64,000 nucleotides of DNA from Trematomus loennbergii (Eukaryota > Chordata > Actinopteri > Perciformes > Nototheniidae): the NCBI GenBank assembly GCA_012861695.1, contig JAAOOA010000027.1:17947075-18011074 (forward strand). Direction: 5' to 3'. The translations under genes were made by a program, and so were the position numbers. This document shows, piece by piece, positions 36,777-49,274 of the stretch (the first letter of the stretch is position 1; each line of letters opens with the position of its first letter). The notes beneath the pieces are model-generated. The model searched no databases. It saw only the letters and a list, made by a program, of their open reading frames with translations, and was not told the origin of the DNA.

Positions 36777-39700
36777 ATCTACACATAAAGAAAACGTCGA
36801 AAAAGAGCAGCACTGGGGCATTATAAATGTCTTAATTGCCTCTCACTGAACAAAAAGACTAGTTTTAATGACATTTATTTTTAAAGAATGTAGGAAATTA
36901 ATGGATTTTAGCACCGCTTAGTGGATAAAATTGATGCTTTTTATGTTAATCCTTAATGTTGTGGTTGACATTTGTTTCAATGCTGTTTGTCATTAAATTA
37001 TTGATATCAATGGCGGTGCTGGAGCCCCAAAAGGAAAAGTTTAAAAGAGGCAACAAAAACATAAACTTTGGTTTCTTTTTTCCTCACTTAGTTAATAATA
37101 GTGCAAAAGCCATGCAACAGCCTCTATCCACGTTAGAAAAAATGCAGTTGAATAGAGATTAGAAAAATATGATGCAGATATGATGCAGTCAGTAACTGGA
37201 CAGCGCAGAATGTTATAAAAGTGAGGTTCACTTGTTGGATGTGTCACCAACACGTTGTGATTGTTCCTCTTTTGAGTGTCTTTGTTAACAATGTTTCAAT
37301 GTCAAATTCGAGATGTCTTTCCTGTAGAAAGTGTATTTTTCTTGCTTTTTCTGCTCATGATTTTTGTCCATTAGCAGCACATTATGTAAAAAAATGAAGA
37401 AGTCATTATAGAAATTCTCTGTTTATATGGTGAATGGCCTTTTTGTGAGAACCGTATGTGCTTTTCGCTTGTGGACAATTCTAACTTTTTTTGTCAGGTC
37501 AGTGGCAGCGCAGATAATGAAGGACACAACCAAAAGAAAAATGTGTCTGCTATCATTGATTCAAAGTCACCTTCGTGTGCAATTACCTTTTATGTTTTGC
37601 AACTTTCTGACATGTGGTCGAATGTCCTTTTGCACCCAATAAAAGAGTGAACAAATTTCAGAAGTGTGGCAATTAAAGCATCGAATTAATAACGTGACAG
37701 AATAGCTGAACAGCTGTTTAACCAGTTGAAGCATATTTGATTAAAACATCATCGCACTGCATTAGTGATGAAGTCAGAGAAGAGTGTGACCCTGCCAAGG
37801 TCATTCATCATTAATGTTCCTTAATAAGGAAACTTTTAACTTTGATGGAGAGAATTAATAAACCTCACTATTTCTGATATTTCTTGTCTTCTCACAGAGA
37901 TGTGTTTGTCTGGTTTTTGTAGACATATCATTGTTAGAACTAGTCATAATACACATGCAGGGACACGTCCTCTCATCTGGGCAATGTGATGTTAGCAGCA
38001 GAGAAATCCTCTGCACTGGCAGCCGTCCAGGTGGAAATGAAAAAATGTGTCCGTGGGGATTATAGAAGCTGCTTCAATGTAGGACACTGTGAGCCTTTTT
38101 CATTTCCCACAATGCTTTGTGTTAATGCTACGCCATTGCATTGGTTGTGACGCACCAGGGGTCCATTTTTTTAATAGAACAACAATCTGAGGCCTCTGAT
38201 TTACAACAATGTGAAATATGTATGTGATTTCTTTCATTTAGCATATCTGTACTTTTAATTTGAATTGTGTTCACTGCACATCCCAATGTTCTCACATGTT
38301 AAGTACAAATGAATTATTAAAGAAAACATTTCAACTTGCGTTTGAATAAATGATAGATACATTTATTTGTGTAACAATGTTTTAGATTCGTCTCAGAAGG
38401 CTGAATAACAAAAGACTACTGCAGATATAAAACCAATGGGTAACACAGTATGCTGCTACTCTCAGATATTTTCTTTTAAAAAGTAGAAAGAAGAAAGGGA
38501 TAAAATTATACATGTGAAGAATATTTTATTTTCGTTTCTGCTACAACTAGCCAGCTCTTATAAACACGGATCTTCCATTACTGCTGTTGCTAAGTTGGTG
38601 AAAGGTATGGAGCTTCACAAAAGCCTGTGCTTGAGTCGTGATCCTATTCATCCATCATATTGTGAATGCAGGAGCAGAAGCCTGTGTGTTAGAGGAAGAT
38701 GATGATGTGTGTCCGCTTGTGACACCTTACAAAAAAACCTGTACAGGGGTTTTACAACAAACTGATTGTTGCTGTCAGATCACACATCCTGCTTTAATTT
38801 CAGCCATTCTCCCCAGGTGTGTTGCATACGTGACAAATTATCTATCAGAAGGTGTTGCACGGAACTAATGAAACCTAACTGAGAAGGGAATTGAACTGGA
38901 AAGCATCATCTTTGAGTTTTACAGATATCATCTGTCTCTTTGACAGTGGTATGATTCAGCAGGATAGACATCGTGTGTGTTTGTGTGTGTGTCAGCGTAT
39001 ATGGGGGTGTGTGATAGAAAGCAACACTTTGCTGGTATTAGGTCTGAAGAGTAGATTTGTTCCAGTTATTGAGTTTTTCTCTAACTACCGTGGAGCTTGA
39101 AAGAGAGATTTCCAATCCAGTGAAAACCTTGAGGGTTCTGAGAAGCTAGTAATGATAACGGTACATCACTAAAAACAAGTTACTAATTCAGTGCCAGCTG
39201 GTTTATCCATTACACACGACTGGAAAGAGTGACAGTGAATAATTATTTGGCACACTTTTGTTAAAGCTTTTCTTCACTTGCATACACTCTTCCCAGTCCA
39301 GGAGATAATCTGGCTTTCCCAACATCGCCCAAGGATTGTGAAGTGTGTGAACATCAGATAATTAAAGTCAAATCACAATTTGATTGCCATTGGATACCAG
39401 CGATGATCTGCAGGGGGTGCAGGGAATGGAGTAGAATTAAAGTGCCATTCTGCTTCCAGCTCCTTTTCGTTTCGCACACCGAATCCCCATGGAGCCCCAA
39501 AGAAGAAGCTGGAAAAGACTGAGAAAACAAGTTTCAGAGTTTAAACTGGAGAAGTCCTTTTGCTTAGTAATTAAAGCCTGATGGAAGAAAAGCATGTGCA
39601 GAAGGCATTTGAAATCTTCTGTTTTCTTGGATGTCACAGACTATTAGTGAGACCCACAAACCCCCTTTAGCCTGTATCACTGCCGTTATAGAGTTATGCA

Positions 39701-40679
39701 TCAAAACTGTATTCTGTTCCCTTCTCTGGTTCTGTCTGGAAGCCATTTTTAAATTAGACATACAAGTACTTGGTGGTGTTATTCAAGACAACATGTTCTC
39801 TAAAATGTCATTGTTTATTATTACTATTACAGTATTCACTCTTTTGGGGGGCAGACATTGCACATTTTTCTCCAGGAGAGGTTAAAAATCTCTGCCATAC
39901 CTTTTCCACATATTTATGATCAGCAGGCAGATGAGAGCCGCTAAATTGTTGTTTTGAGGGAATTCGAATAAAAAGAGTGAAGGCAGAGATGAGATGAAAG
40001 GGGGGATGAACAAATGAATCAGCAAAGGAGAGGGAACAGCTGCTGGATGACAGTTTATAATGCCACCTCTCTGAAGTTTAAAGAGCCTCTGGATGCCAGA
40101 TGAAGACGTTCATTCATCTTTACGCAACGCACAGTATCTTAAAGCATAGAAGAACATCGTAAATCTGACACTTTTACATGATCAGATTACAAAGCTCCCA
40201 GGAATCAATGTCACACTTTTATCTATTTCTGAGGATAATATAATGTATTACAGAGACCATTTACATTTATAACAATATCTGGGGATTTTCTAGAAAAGAA
40301 ACCGTAATATATCATTTGCTTTCTGCAAGAAAGAGAGCTCAGATCTATTCCCACAATCTCTTCAAATCATGCTCTCTGACACCTGCATGGACTTCTAATT
40401 CCTCACAGCCTCGCACAAGAAGTAAGGCTCTAAGTTAGTAAGTGCATCAGTGAATTCGCTCTATTATTTTTTCCAAAACATGCATTTTATACTTCAACAA
40501 ATAAAGGCGTTTACTGAAAAATAGTCTGTGTCTATCCTTCTTTTCTTACCTGAAACATTTACCGTAAAGTGAAATGCATTCTCCAATTTCTTTTGGAAAA
40601 TATGTGTGCATGTATATCACAGTATCTTTGCCTGTAGAAAATGCACTTGCTGTAAACTGTGTTAATGTGTGTACATTTA
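36777..40679. other. Intergenic, nothing recognised
   Basis: AT-rich DNA between nptx2 and baiap2l1. The second AATAAA at 37638 may belong to nptx2. No exon or confident repeat was seen. Confidence 0.4.
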
Positions 40680-41330
40680 AGTTTAAGTCAATTTTCTTCA
40701 GGGAATACATTTTTGGAAAGATGCTTATTGGCGTTCTGGAGGAGATTTAGATGAAAATCTTGATACAACTTTCATGACTGTAGGTTAAACATTTAGCTCC
40801 TGCCAGCTGAAGGTTAGCTTTGCTTAGCTTAGCACAAAGACTGGAGACGGGGTAGCGGGGTAACAGCTAGCCTGGCTCTGGCTCTGGTAACAAAAAGCTT
40901 GCTATTTAACACATTATATCTCACCACATAGGGTTTTTTAGGGGGTGATGTGGCAGACTGTACCTTTGGCTAATTTCTTAGTGTCTCTGTTGGTCGCCTG
41001 GAAATAACACTGTGACAACGAGATTTCAGATAGTAACTCTCCTGCAGTTGGAGTAATGCAATAAAACCATCATTTTTTTCATTTTGAAATGTTGTTTTTT
41101 TAACAAATTAACCAAAGGAGTTGCTAATTAGTTATATTTAGGCTAGGCTAATTTTGATACAGACAGGGTTACTGATTCCCCCAGTTTCCAAACTTTGTGC
41201 TAAGCTAACCTCCTGCTAGCTTCATATTTAGTCCAGTGCAAGCTATCTTTTTATTCAATACTTGGAAAGGAATAACATAAACTGGTTTCCAAGAAAGGCA
41301 AACAATTGTTTAAAGTATTAGAAAAAACAC
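40680..41330 (+). repeat. Dispersed percomorph repeat (TTAGCTTAGCACAAAGACTGG family)
   Basis: Begins near AGATGCTTATTGGCGTTCTG, continues through GAAGGTTAGCTTTGCTTAGC, AGCACAAAGACTGGAGACGG and ACAGCTAGCCTGGCTCTGG, and ends past AGCTAACCTCCTGCTAGC. These are diverged blocks of a very abundant spiny-rayed fish repeat, in the usual order. No coding capacity. Confidence 0.7.
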
Positions 41331-41438
41331 TGTAGCATATGTCACAAAACATTATTGTAAATCATTCACATTGGAACTTTCTTAGTACAATACAATGCCA
41401 TGTTCCTGGATGCTCTATCAGCAACAACAACAAAAATG

Positions 41439-41557
41439 AACAGGTGTGAGTTTTCATGGTGGGAAATGAAAAACAAGATGTGGCCTGAGTTAAACAGGTG
41501 TGAGTTTTCATGGTGGGAAATGAAAAACAAGATGTGGCCTGAGTTGAACAGGTGTGA
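41439..41557. repeat. 54-bp minisatellite, 2.2 copies
   Basis: The 54-bp unit beginning AACAGGTGTGAGTTTTCATG occurs at 41439-41492 and 41493-41546 with a single difference at the last base, followed by an 11-base partial copy. Near identity implies a recent duplication. The unit length is divisible by three, so a frame stays open through it, but the frame has no other coding support. Confidence 0.9.
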
Positions 41558-43962
41558 AAATGAAACTCACCTCATTATCCAGGTCAGTTACACAAGATAC
41601 AAAAAAAAGAAAACCTAAGTATAATAAACAAATCAGCTCTTCCTGAGTGGAGATTAGGCACAGAAAATCATCACTTTATTATCTGATGGTGATTCATAGG
41701 ATAGACTCTCAAAGTCAGCCCATTATAAATCAGACATGTGACTCTTCACGATCCTTTTATCTTTGTGGAATCTAATCAGATGTCGTTGACTCTCCCCCAG
41801 AGGGGCCGTGGATAAGTGCATTATCTAGATCATTCCACCGCTGCTAACGAAATCACCACCAGCCAACATTTCCTACAAGCAATGAACCCACCCTCGCTCT
41901 AGAAATCTTACAAAGTATGTTGGCACACATGCATGCACTCCTGCTGGTGTGATAAAGCTGCTTCCGACATTAGCAGATCATGGGACTTTCATCAGGAAAG
42001 GGATGATAAAAACAGTTATTTGTGGACATTAATCCATGCAGGCTCTATTTATAGAGCTGCTTACTATTTATGATCATGGACTTCCTGTTCCCACTGGCTG
42101 AGCGTAAGCGTAATCCTGCTTTCCTGTTGACAGACAAGAGGCTACAGGTTGACGAGACAGATGGAGGAATATTACTGAGCATGTTTCAGTGAATGGTCTT
42201 TAAAAAAAAATAGTTTGAGGTTTTTGACTCTGAGGGGGATGTGGGATCAACAGAGTTACTGAGAGCATAATAAATAAGCATCTGGGTGTCTGAGAGTGTT
42301 GTGAGAGGAATGGTTATGATACGATAAGAGCGAGGCAGCGGTAGCCTTGTTGCCAAGGTCAGTTTCATCACGTTACCCATATGTTCCTCCTGAGGATGCC
42401 ACGTGCCGAGTGGAGGAGAGGATGCTGGGTTAAGTTTGAGCAGATGTTTTGTTTCTTTGTTTGCTTAACAGAGGAAAAGTGTCAGTCTATAAATAAATAC
42501 GTGTTCATTCTATTTAAACACAGCATAACTTCTGAGTGATAGAATCGATCGAATAGTCTGGGCTTTTCGTGTCAGCTTTATAAGATACTTGTTTATCTGG
42601 GATTTTCAGAAATGATTGGAGTCTGTATTTGCTCAAACTTTGAGCCACAGCTAATAAGAGCTTTCTACACACAAGGCATCATGCAATAAGATGCATAAGC
42701 CAAGTCAACGAATTACATCAAAAGAGAAGAATTGTATAATTTGATTGTGTTTAAAGCCTTGTTCAATTTTACGCAACTCAATTCTAGATAACGATGCATT
42801 GTGAAAAGCAGATGACGCCATTAAATAATCAAGCAGTAATATATCCTGAAAGGGAGGCAGTGAAATCCTTTTGATATGCACAGTTGGAGGAGATTTAGAG
42901 GCAGGCAGCCACTTGGTTTGTGCCAAGGAGAGCATCGTTCACCTGAGTTACAATGGCCATGATTGATCGCAATAAAAGTTTAAACCGACTCATGCCAAAG
43001 CTGCACAAGAGTTTCAAGGTTGTTTTGCATTAACAGCAGTACATTTAGCTGGCTTGCACTCCAAAAGTCATTCCTCATGGGGCTGCAGACAAGGGAAGCC
43101 ATCCTTTTCATCAATAATGGACGTCTTCAGGTAATCCCGCTGGATGTGAATACGAACATGCAGTTTATGAACATAATTGAATGCTCTTCTATGGCTCTTA
43201 CAAAGCTAATCTAAGATGGTAATTCTGCTTTTATTTGTGATCCTGCATCTGTTGCTTAAAAGGCAGTTTTTATGAAACAGTTTTCCAAAAAGAAGTTGCA
43301 AATCATCACATCTCTGTGACATCTCCCATACACTCTCATGGGATTTATGGACAAGAGACCCATGATATGATGCTCAAAGGGTATACGGAACACATTGCAT
43401 AATTTCCACAGAGCTAACCGGTGACCTTTAAGTGTGTTGCAAAGCCTGAGTAAATATGTACACACTTGAGGCTAAGCTTCACATGTTTAATCAGCCTCAG
43501 AAAAATGCACAGCCACAAACAAAAAAACACATTTGACCTCTGTGTACAAAATGCTTGGTCATTAAATCCTGAATCATCATTCTGTTTACAGGATGATGCT
43601 GCTGCAAAATGAATTAGACATGATAGCGAGCAGTGGCTGCAGCAGCAGAGTCTACACCGCAAAACACATGGCTAATTTATCCCTACTTGACTGAAGCAAA
43701 GTGTGCAGCATTTGCAGTAAATACTGCATAATCAAGATATCATGTTCCCAGGTACATTTTAAACACCGCCTATGCCCTGTTATGTATTTACAGAGAGGTA
43801 AGATGCAATGAATCTAAGGGAAAGATGAGATATTATACCAACGGTGCAAAGCTTTTATTTTCTTTCATAAAGCAGATTCAGAGGGATTAGGCAGGTGTAA
43901 TTAACCGAGATACAAACCTTGAGTATTTAGGGAAGGCATCATGATGACAGAGACAGCAATTA

Positions 43963-43993
43963 GTGTGTGTGTGAGTGTGTGTGTGAGTGTGTG
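43963..43993. repeat. Short (TG)n tract
   Basis: Imperfect TG repeat with GTGAGTG interruptions. Confidence 0.8.
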
Positions 43994-44925
43994 AAAAGAG
44001 CCTTCAAACGCATACAGTAGAATCAAGGTCCCATAGCGCAGAGCTTTGTAGCAAAAAATGACAGCTCTTGTCTCATTCAGACAAGTTTCGTGGGCGAGAT
44101 GTCTAAGTGGCGCATTACGAGTTTATGCAGCTTTGATATCTGACTTTGGTGTAATCAAAAATGTCTGAATTCCCAAAGGAGTTGTGCATAAACACAATTA
44201 TGGGATCAATACTCACATTAATGCCAGCTGCCATCGGGCATAGAGGTGATTTTCAAAATAGCAACTGTGTGCAAATTTAAATGTGAATCCAGGCCCTGCA
44301 TAAGGCTCCAGGTATTATTACACTTAGGCTCATTCTCCACTTGTTTCTCCTGGGAGTTCATTTATGATCTGTGGCATTTAAAAAAATTACACTAATTAGC
44401 CATATAAGGTTGCTTGAACTGCAGGTCAACAAAAGGTGAGGAACTCCATCAATCATAGCTACATGGCCTTTCTTCTGTCGTGCTGTTCAGTATTATTCAT
44501 CCCTAATGATTGCATTTTCTCCGTGACATTTACTGATTACAGTCATATACATAGAAGCCTGCTGCATCTAGATTTCTAGCTCAAAACAGGTTGATCTGCT
44601 TGGATTACAGTCTTAAAAACAACAACTGTCACAATGTTCAGAGGTCTCTTACAAACCACACAAAACCAGTGCTCTAATGGATGACAAGTCTACACTTAAT
44701 ACAGCTGCTCATGGCTCATGGCTGCTGGGTTTCATGTTTGTTTTGCCATTCCAGTGAAGCATGGAGGACACATATATGGCAGGGGACTTCAGATGTACCC
44801 GGCAAGGCTGATCCAGTCAAATGTAGCGCCTCACATCAACTGTGTTATTAAATGTTCACACACTGCTGACCACAATCTCATCAGGAGCAAACACTTGCTG
44901 CTGTGTACCCGTGCGTGTTGACTCT

Positions 44926-44951
44926 TGTGTGTGTGTGGTGTGTGTGTGTGT

Positions 44952-45023
<72 letters not shown>

Positions 45024-45082
45024 TGCGTGCGTGCGTGCGTGCGTGCGTGAGTGCGTGCGTGCGTGTGTGTGTGTGTGTGTGT
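44926..45082. repeat. (TG)n with (GCGT)n core, about 155 bp
   Basis: TG repeat, then GCGTGC units (about 45018-45065), then TG again. Nearly the whole tract alternates purine and pyrimidine, so it is a strong candidate for Z-DNA. Confidence 0.9.
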
Positions 45083-48000
45083 ACGAGGCTATGTTTGGAT
45101 GATTACCGGTATGTGTCTTGAGATAAAGTAATTTCAGAAGTGCAGTAAAACTACCATCCACTTACTACTTCCACGTTCCTGATTTATGTTACCCATTTAC
45201 AAAGTGAACACAGAGCTGAGAATAATGAGTCATTAAATGTCATTAAATGTCTGGCTCACCTTTGAAGGAGTACCTTTATGGGCATGGCTGGAAAATAAAA
45301 TGCCATAGTGTGACTGGTGATTTGCAACTGTTTCTTATTTGCTCTTTGTAGGCTTGCTTTACATCGAGTCAGCCCCTTTCCTCAATATAATGTCAAACAA
45401 CACCTTAACAGATAGGAGATCAGCAGTTCCTACTCTTAAGAATAAAACATTCAGAAGGTTTGTCCTTTTAACTTTAGAATAACAGTGAGTGATGAAATAT
45501 CCTTCTACAACTGAGGAATGCAAAATGATCTTGTGTCTGTCTGCAGCCCCTTTAAATATAAAGTTTTAAATCACAGTAAAATAGCTTCGACCCTCTTAAA
45601 TCTATTCATTTAAAAATCTATTTTCACATACAAACTAACTATAACTCAAGTACTTCCAGCTTCCCCCAGGCACCAGCACAACATCTATTCAAGTTTTTTT
45701 TAGACTTTAGATTTGTCTTCTTCGACTTGGAAACATTTTCCGGGAATAATTTGGTGCAGTAAAACCCGAAAAGCTGCTCAAATCCTAGTTTCTGTAACAA
45801 TCACGATGAGCCTGTCAAAGCATAGAGGCTTGTGTTTTCTGATGATTTGTATTCTGAGTACTGTGACGCCAAAGAAGACAGCCTGTGTGATGGGTATTTT
45901 GTGGCATGGTGTGTCACTTAAGCTCTCGGATATATGTTGTTTTTCTGCTAAATGCACCATGCAGCCTCCACTAACCGTCTTACTCCTTTTTAGCTTTCTG
46001 GTCAAGCTGTTAAAAAAACTACAATGTTTTTTATGATAATTTCTTGTTTGGCCTTATGCTTTCAGTTTGCCCAAAAGATTAAGGCTACATTTATGATCTT
46101 GCTTGGTGAAATTAATGAGCTCCAGTGTTTGCAGCTCCGTCAGGATTTAATAGTCTTTTTACAAACTGGTTATGGCCAAAATGGATGAGACTAATGAGGA
46201 GTTTTGTATCTTTCTCTTCCATGGTTTTATTCCATCCTTGCAGTATTTCTGGAACAGCATGAATGACGTCAATGCAAAAGAGAATTCAGAGAATGTAATA
46301 AACAAATGTCCAGCCTATTCGATGAAAAAAAGCAACGACTGCTGATCACACTTGCTGGGTAGTAAACGGCAAAATCATCTTCAGGGGGCAAGAAGCAAAT
46401 TCTTAAGCGGCCTCCATTGTCGACCGCACAGTTTCTGTTTAGCACTGCTTGGAAAAATATGTCATGCCTGAAAAGGAGGTGGCCTTGTTGGCACAGCTCA
46501 AGCAGGCTGTCTTTTGAATGCCTTGCTGCACTTAGCTATTCTGTCACACTGGATGGGAGGCTGTCCTTGAGAGAACATGCACAACAGAGACAATGAACAA
46601 GAGGTCCCAAAGAGCCTGAACACGACTGGCAGAGAGAACTGCAGATTCTGAACTTCTGCACATGCTATGTTACATTTCTTTTATTTAAACCAGAGCAAAA
46701 TGTATATATGCAATTCTTTTATTTTGTGTTTCAACGTGTTCTTATTTTTTCTCTTCTTGGCATTTATCTGGTGCTTATTACATCCATTTCTTCTAGTAGT
46801 TGACAGTTTGACAGGCAGTTGGATTGGCTGACTGATCATGTAAAACGAGGCAATGAGTGGAGTCCAGGATGTTATTTAAGTCTATTTCATAACAGCACAC
46901 TCTTCATAGCAAATATATGATATTTCATGTAAAAAATATTTTCTGCCAACTTGTTGAGGCCGAGTGTATCTAATGTGGATGATAACATGTTCACCTGCTG
47001 TAGTGCCAAGTGGTTTATCCTACTTAAAGTAGCAACAATCCAATAGTTTTCTTGACATAGAGTGAGACTTATGTAAATAAATATATTATAGCCTCACATC
47101 TCTGTACTTGAGCACATTAGAGTTTTTGAAAGTTACTTTTTAGCCCTTCAGAAATCTGAGTGACTTGTTATAATTGACCCTCGCCTTGCTTTATTTAGCA
47201 TTATATTCCTTATTGATTACTGCCTAGGGGAACATAACTCAGTGGGAGGTTGTCAGGACGGCCGTGATGCAAGAGATAACAGCAAGAGAGGGAGGAAAAT
47301 AGAGTCTCACTCACATGGCGTAGGCGAGTAATTACGTTGTATGTGACACCTTACAGCGTTTTGAGGGCTGAAAGCGGTGTTCAGAGCCTGAGGGCACAAT
47401 CTCATTTTACATTCAGCTCCTTTTGTGGATCCCCATGGCTGCAGGGAGCTTTCCACAGTTTTAACATCAAATGGCATTTACAAAGCAAAGGCTCTGCATA
47501 TTTGCACTGGCATTTGATACTTGTGATATTTGCCTTTGGTTTGTTTGATTTGTTGTACGTCCAAATACTGCTAAAAAGTGTTAAGCCCAAGAGATGGAAT
47601 GCATTGGTATTGATCATGTCAGATTGTCACAAAATATAAAAAAGCAAACAAATACATACATAGAAAACACTGAACATTGAAACAGAAATCAAAGCTTCTA
47701 TTCATGCATGTATGTATGTGTATGTCATTCATACATGTTTTTTGTATAGGTCTCAGAGGTATTGAAATTCAACTCAGAGCTTGAGAAAAAAATCAGCTGA
47801 CCATGAGGGACATCTAGTGGTCAAACATGAAACTTTCTCAGTAGCATTATAGGAGAAGCACCCACTTGTTACTTCTAATGTCAGATACAAAAAGATATGT
47901 GTTATACTAAATAAAAATGGCTCTATCCAAAGCTCTGTCAATAAGTGGTCCAATTCACGGTATATATGTGCTATATATCTCAGTAATATAGTTACATGTT

Positions 48001-48860
48001 CTATAGATGTTGTCTGTTGAACTGAAAATCTAATTTAAACACAAATGCACTGATTAAAAGACAACTCTTCAGAAACACGAAGAAAATGTGTTCATAAGTT
48101 AATACAAAACGTTTAAACTTAATTCTAACTTTGCCTTAGTGCCAAATGCAGATGAGTGGGAGTACCGTAAAACAGATGATGTGATGTGTGTTTTTATTGT
48201 ATTATAGATTATTAGCCTCCAGGGAGCGCCCGTCTCTAGTATTTAGTCCATTGTCCACTTCATCTACCTGCCTACAGGAAGTGTCAAACCACATGAAATC
48301 ACACAGAACAATACGACAACAGGGCTTTCAAAATAAAAGCCTAAAACTAACAAGAAGTAACACAAACAAAATAATTGGAGAATTATTAAGTGTTAACTTG
48401 TAGACCATAGTAGGAAGTACTTTTACACTATGCATTTTGCATTTTTAGGGTAGTAGGCTACTTTCTTTTATGCCACTTTAAATACTTAAAATCCATTAAT
48501 TTCAGAGGGAAATAGTATAGGCTACCTTTGACTTTGCTAGAAAACATTTACTTGACTATTTGGTTACTAGTTACTGTAAAGATCAACATTTTACAAACAG
48601 ACTTTATAAAGTCTGTATGATGCTGGGGAATATTTTGAGGTCATTTTGGTGATAATTATGTTAACTACATTCCGAATTCAGGGATTTTACTTATAGGGTA
48701 GCATTAACATTTAAAATGGTGCACGTTACTTGCTTGCACAATGTCACAAAACTTGTGATTTATAGACTGAAACCAACACATTTATTGTTTAAAAAAGAAA
48801 AGGTTGCAATACAGTCTATGGGTCCATGAAACAAGAATCAACAAAAGGTTTAATTTGAAA
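45083..48860. other. Intergenic upstream of baiap2l1
   Basis: No exon or confident mobile element. Short low-complexity ATGTATGTATG near 47705. A block GAGGGACATCTAGTGGTCA near 47805 resembles a short fish dispersed repeat. Confidence 0.4.
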
Positions 48861-49223
48861 GTATAGCCAACCGGAAAAGTGGTTGAATCTTGTATTCCGG
48901 TCTGCTTGTCCACCTTTTCCCACCTCCACAGTCCTCCTCCCTCTCTGAACTAACCTCCTACAACAAGTTTGACAGCTCAGCTTTTCCCTGTGCTCACCAC
49001 AGCAGCAGTCAGCTTCCTCTACTGGACTTTTCTCTCTGCTTCTCCTCAGTTTTTATACATTTTGTTGCTGTGTTTGCATTTTCCGTCGCCTGCTGGCTAT
49101 GAGGAATTTCATGTGTCCGTAGTTTTGGTCACTTTTCTCAGTTGGACATTTTTTGGGGGGTTGGCGTCGGTGTAGTTTTTAATTTATTTTCTTCTTTATT
49201 GGGCGTTGCGAGAGGACTTAAAC
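48861..49223 (+). promoter_or_regulatory. baiap2l1: baiap2l1 promoter and 5' untranslated region, by position
   Basis: Pyrimidine-rich sequence (48898-49035) leading into the start codon, with no TATA box seen. The transcription start is not determinable. Assigned only because it abuts coding exon 1. Confidence 0.35.
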
Positions 49224-49274
49224 ATGTCGAGAAACGTGGAGGAGGTGAACAAGCTAACTGAAACTACATACAAG
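49224..49274 (+). CDS. baiap2l1: baiap2l1 exon 1 (residues 1-17)
   Basis: ATG with A at -3 (AAACATGT), encoding [17 protein letters not shown], donor AAG then GTGGGT, phase 0. The start aligns with the human start (MSRGPEEVNRLTESTYR). Confidence 0.9.

Larger units (their letters stand above)
41331..44925. other. Intergenic with a 54-bp minisatellite
   Basis: Apart from the minisatellite at 41439-41557 and a short TG tract at 43963-43993, no repeat or exon was recognised. Confidence 0.4.
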
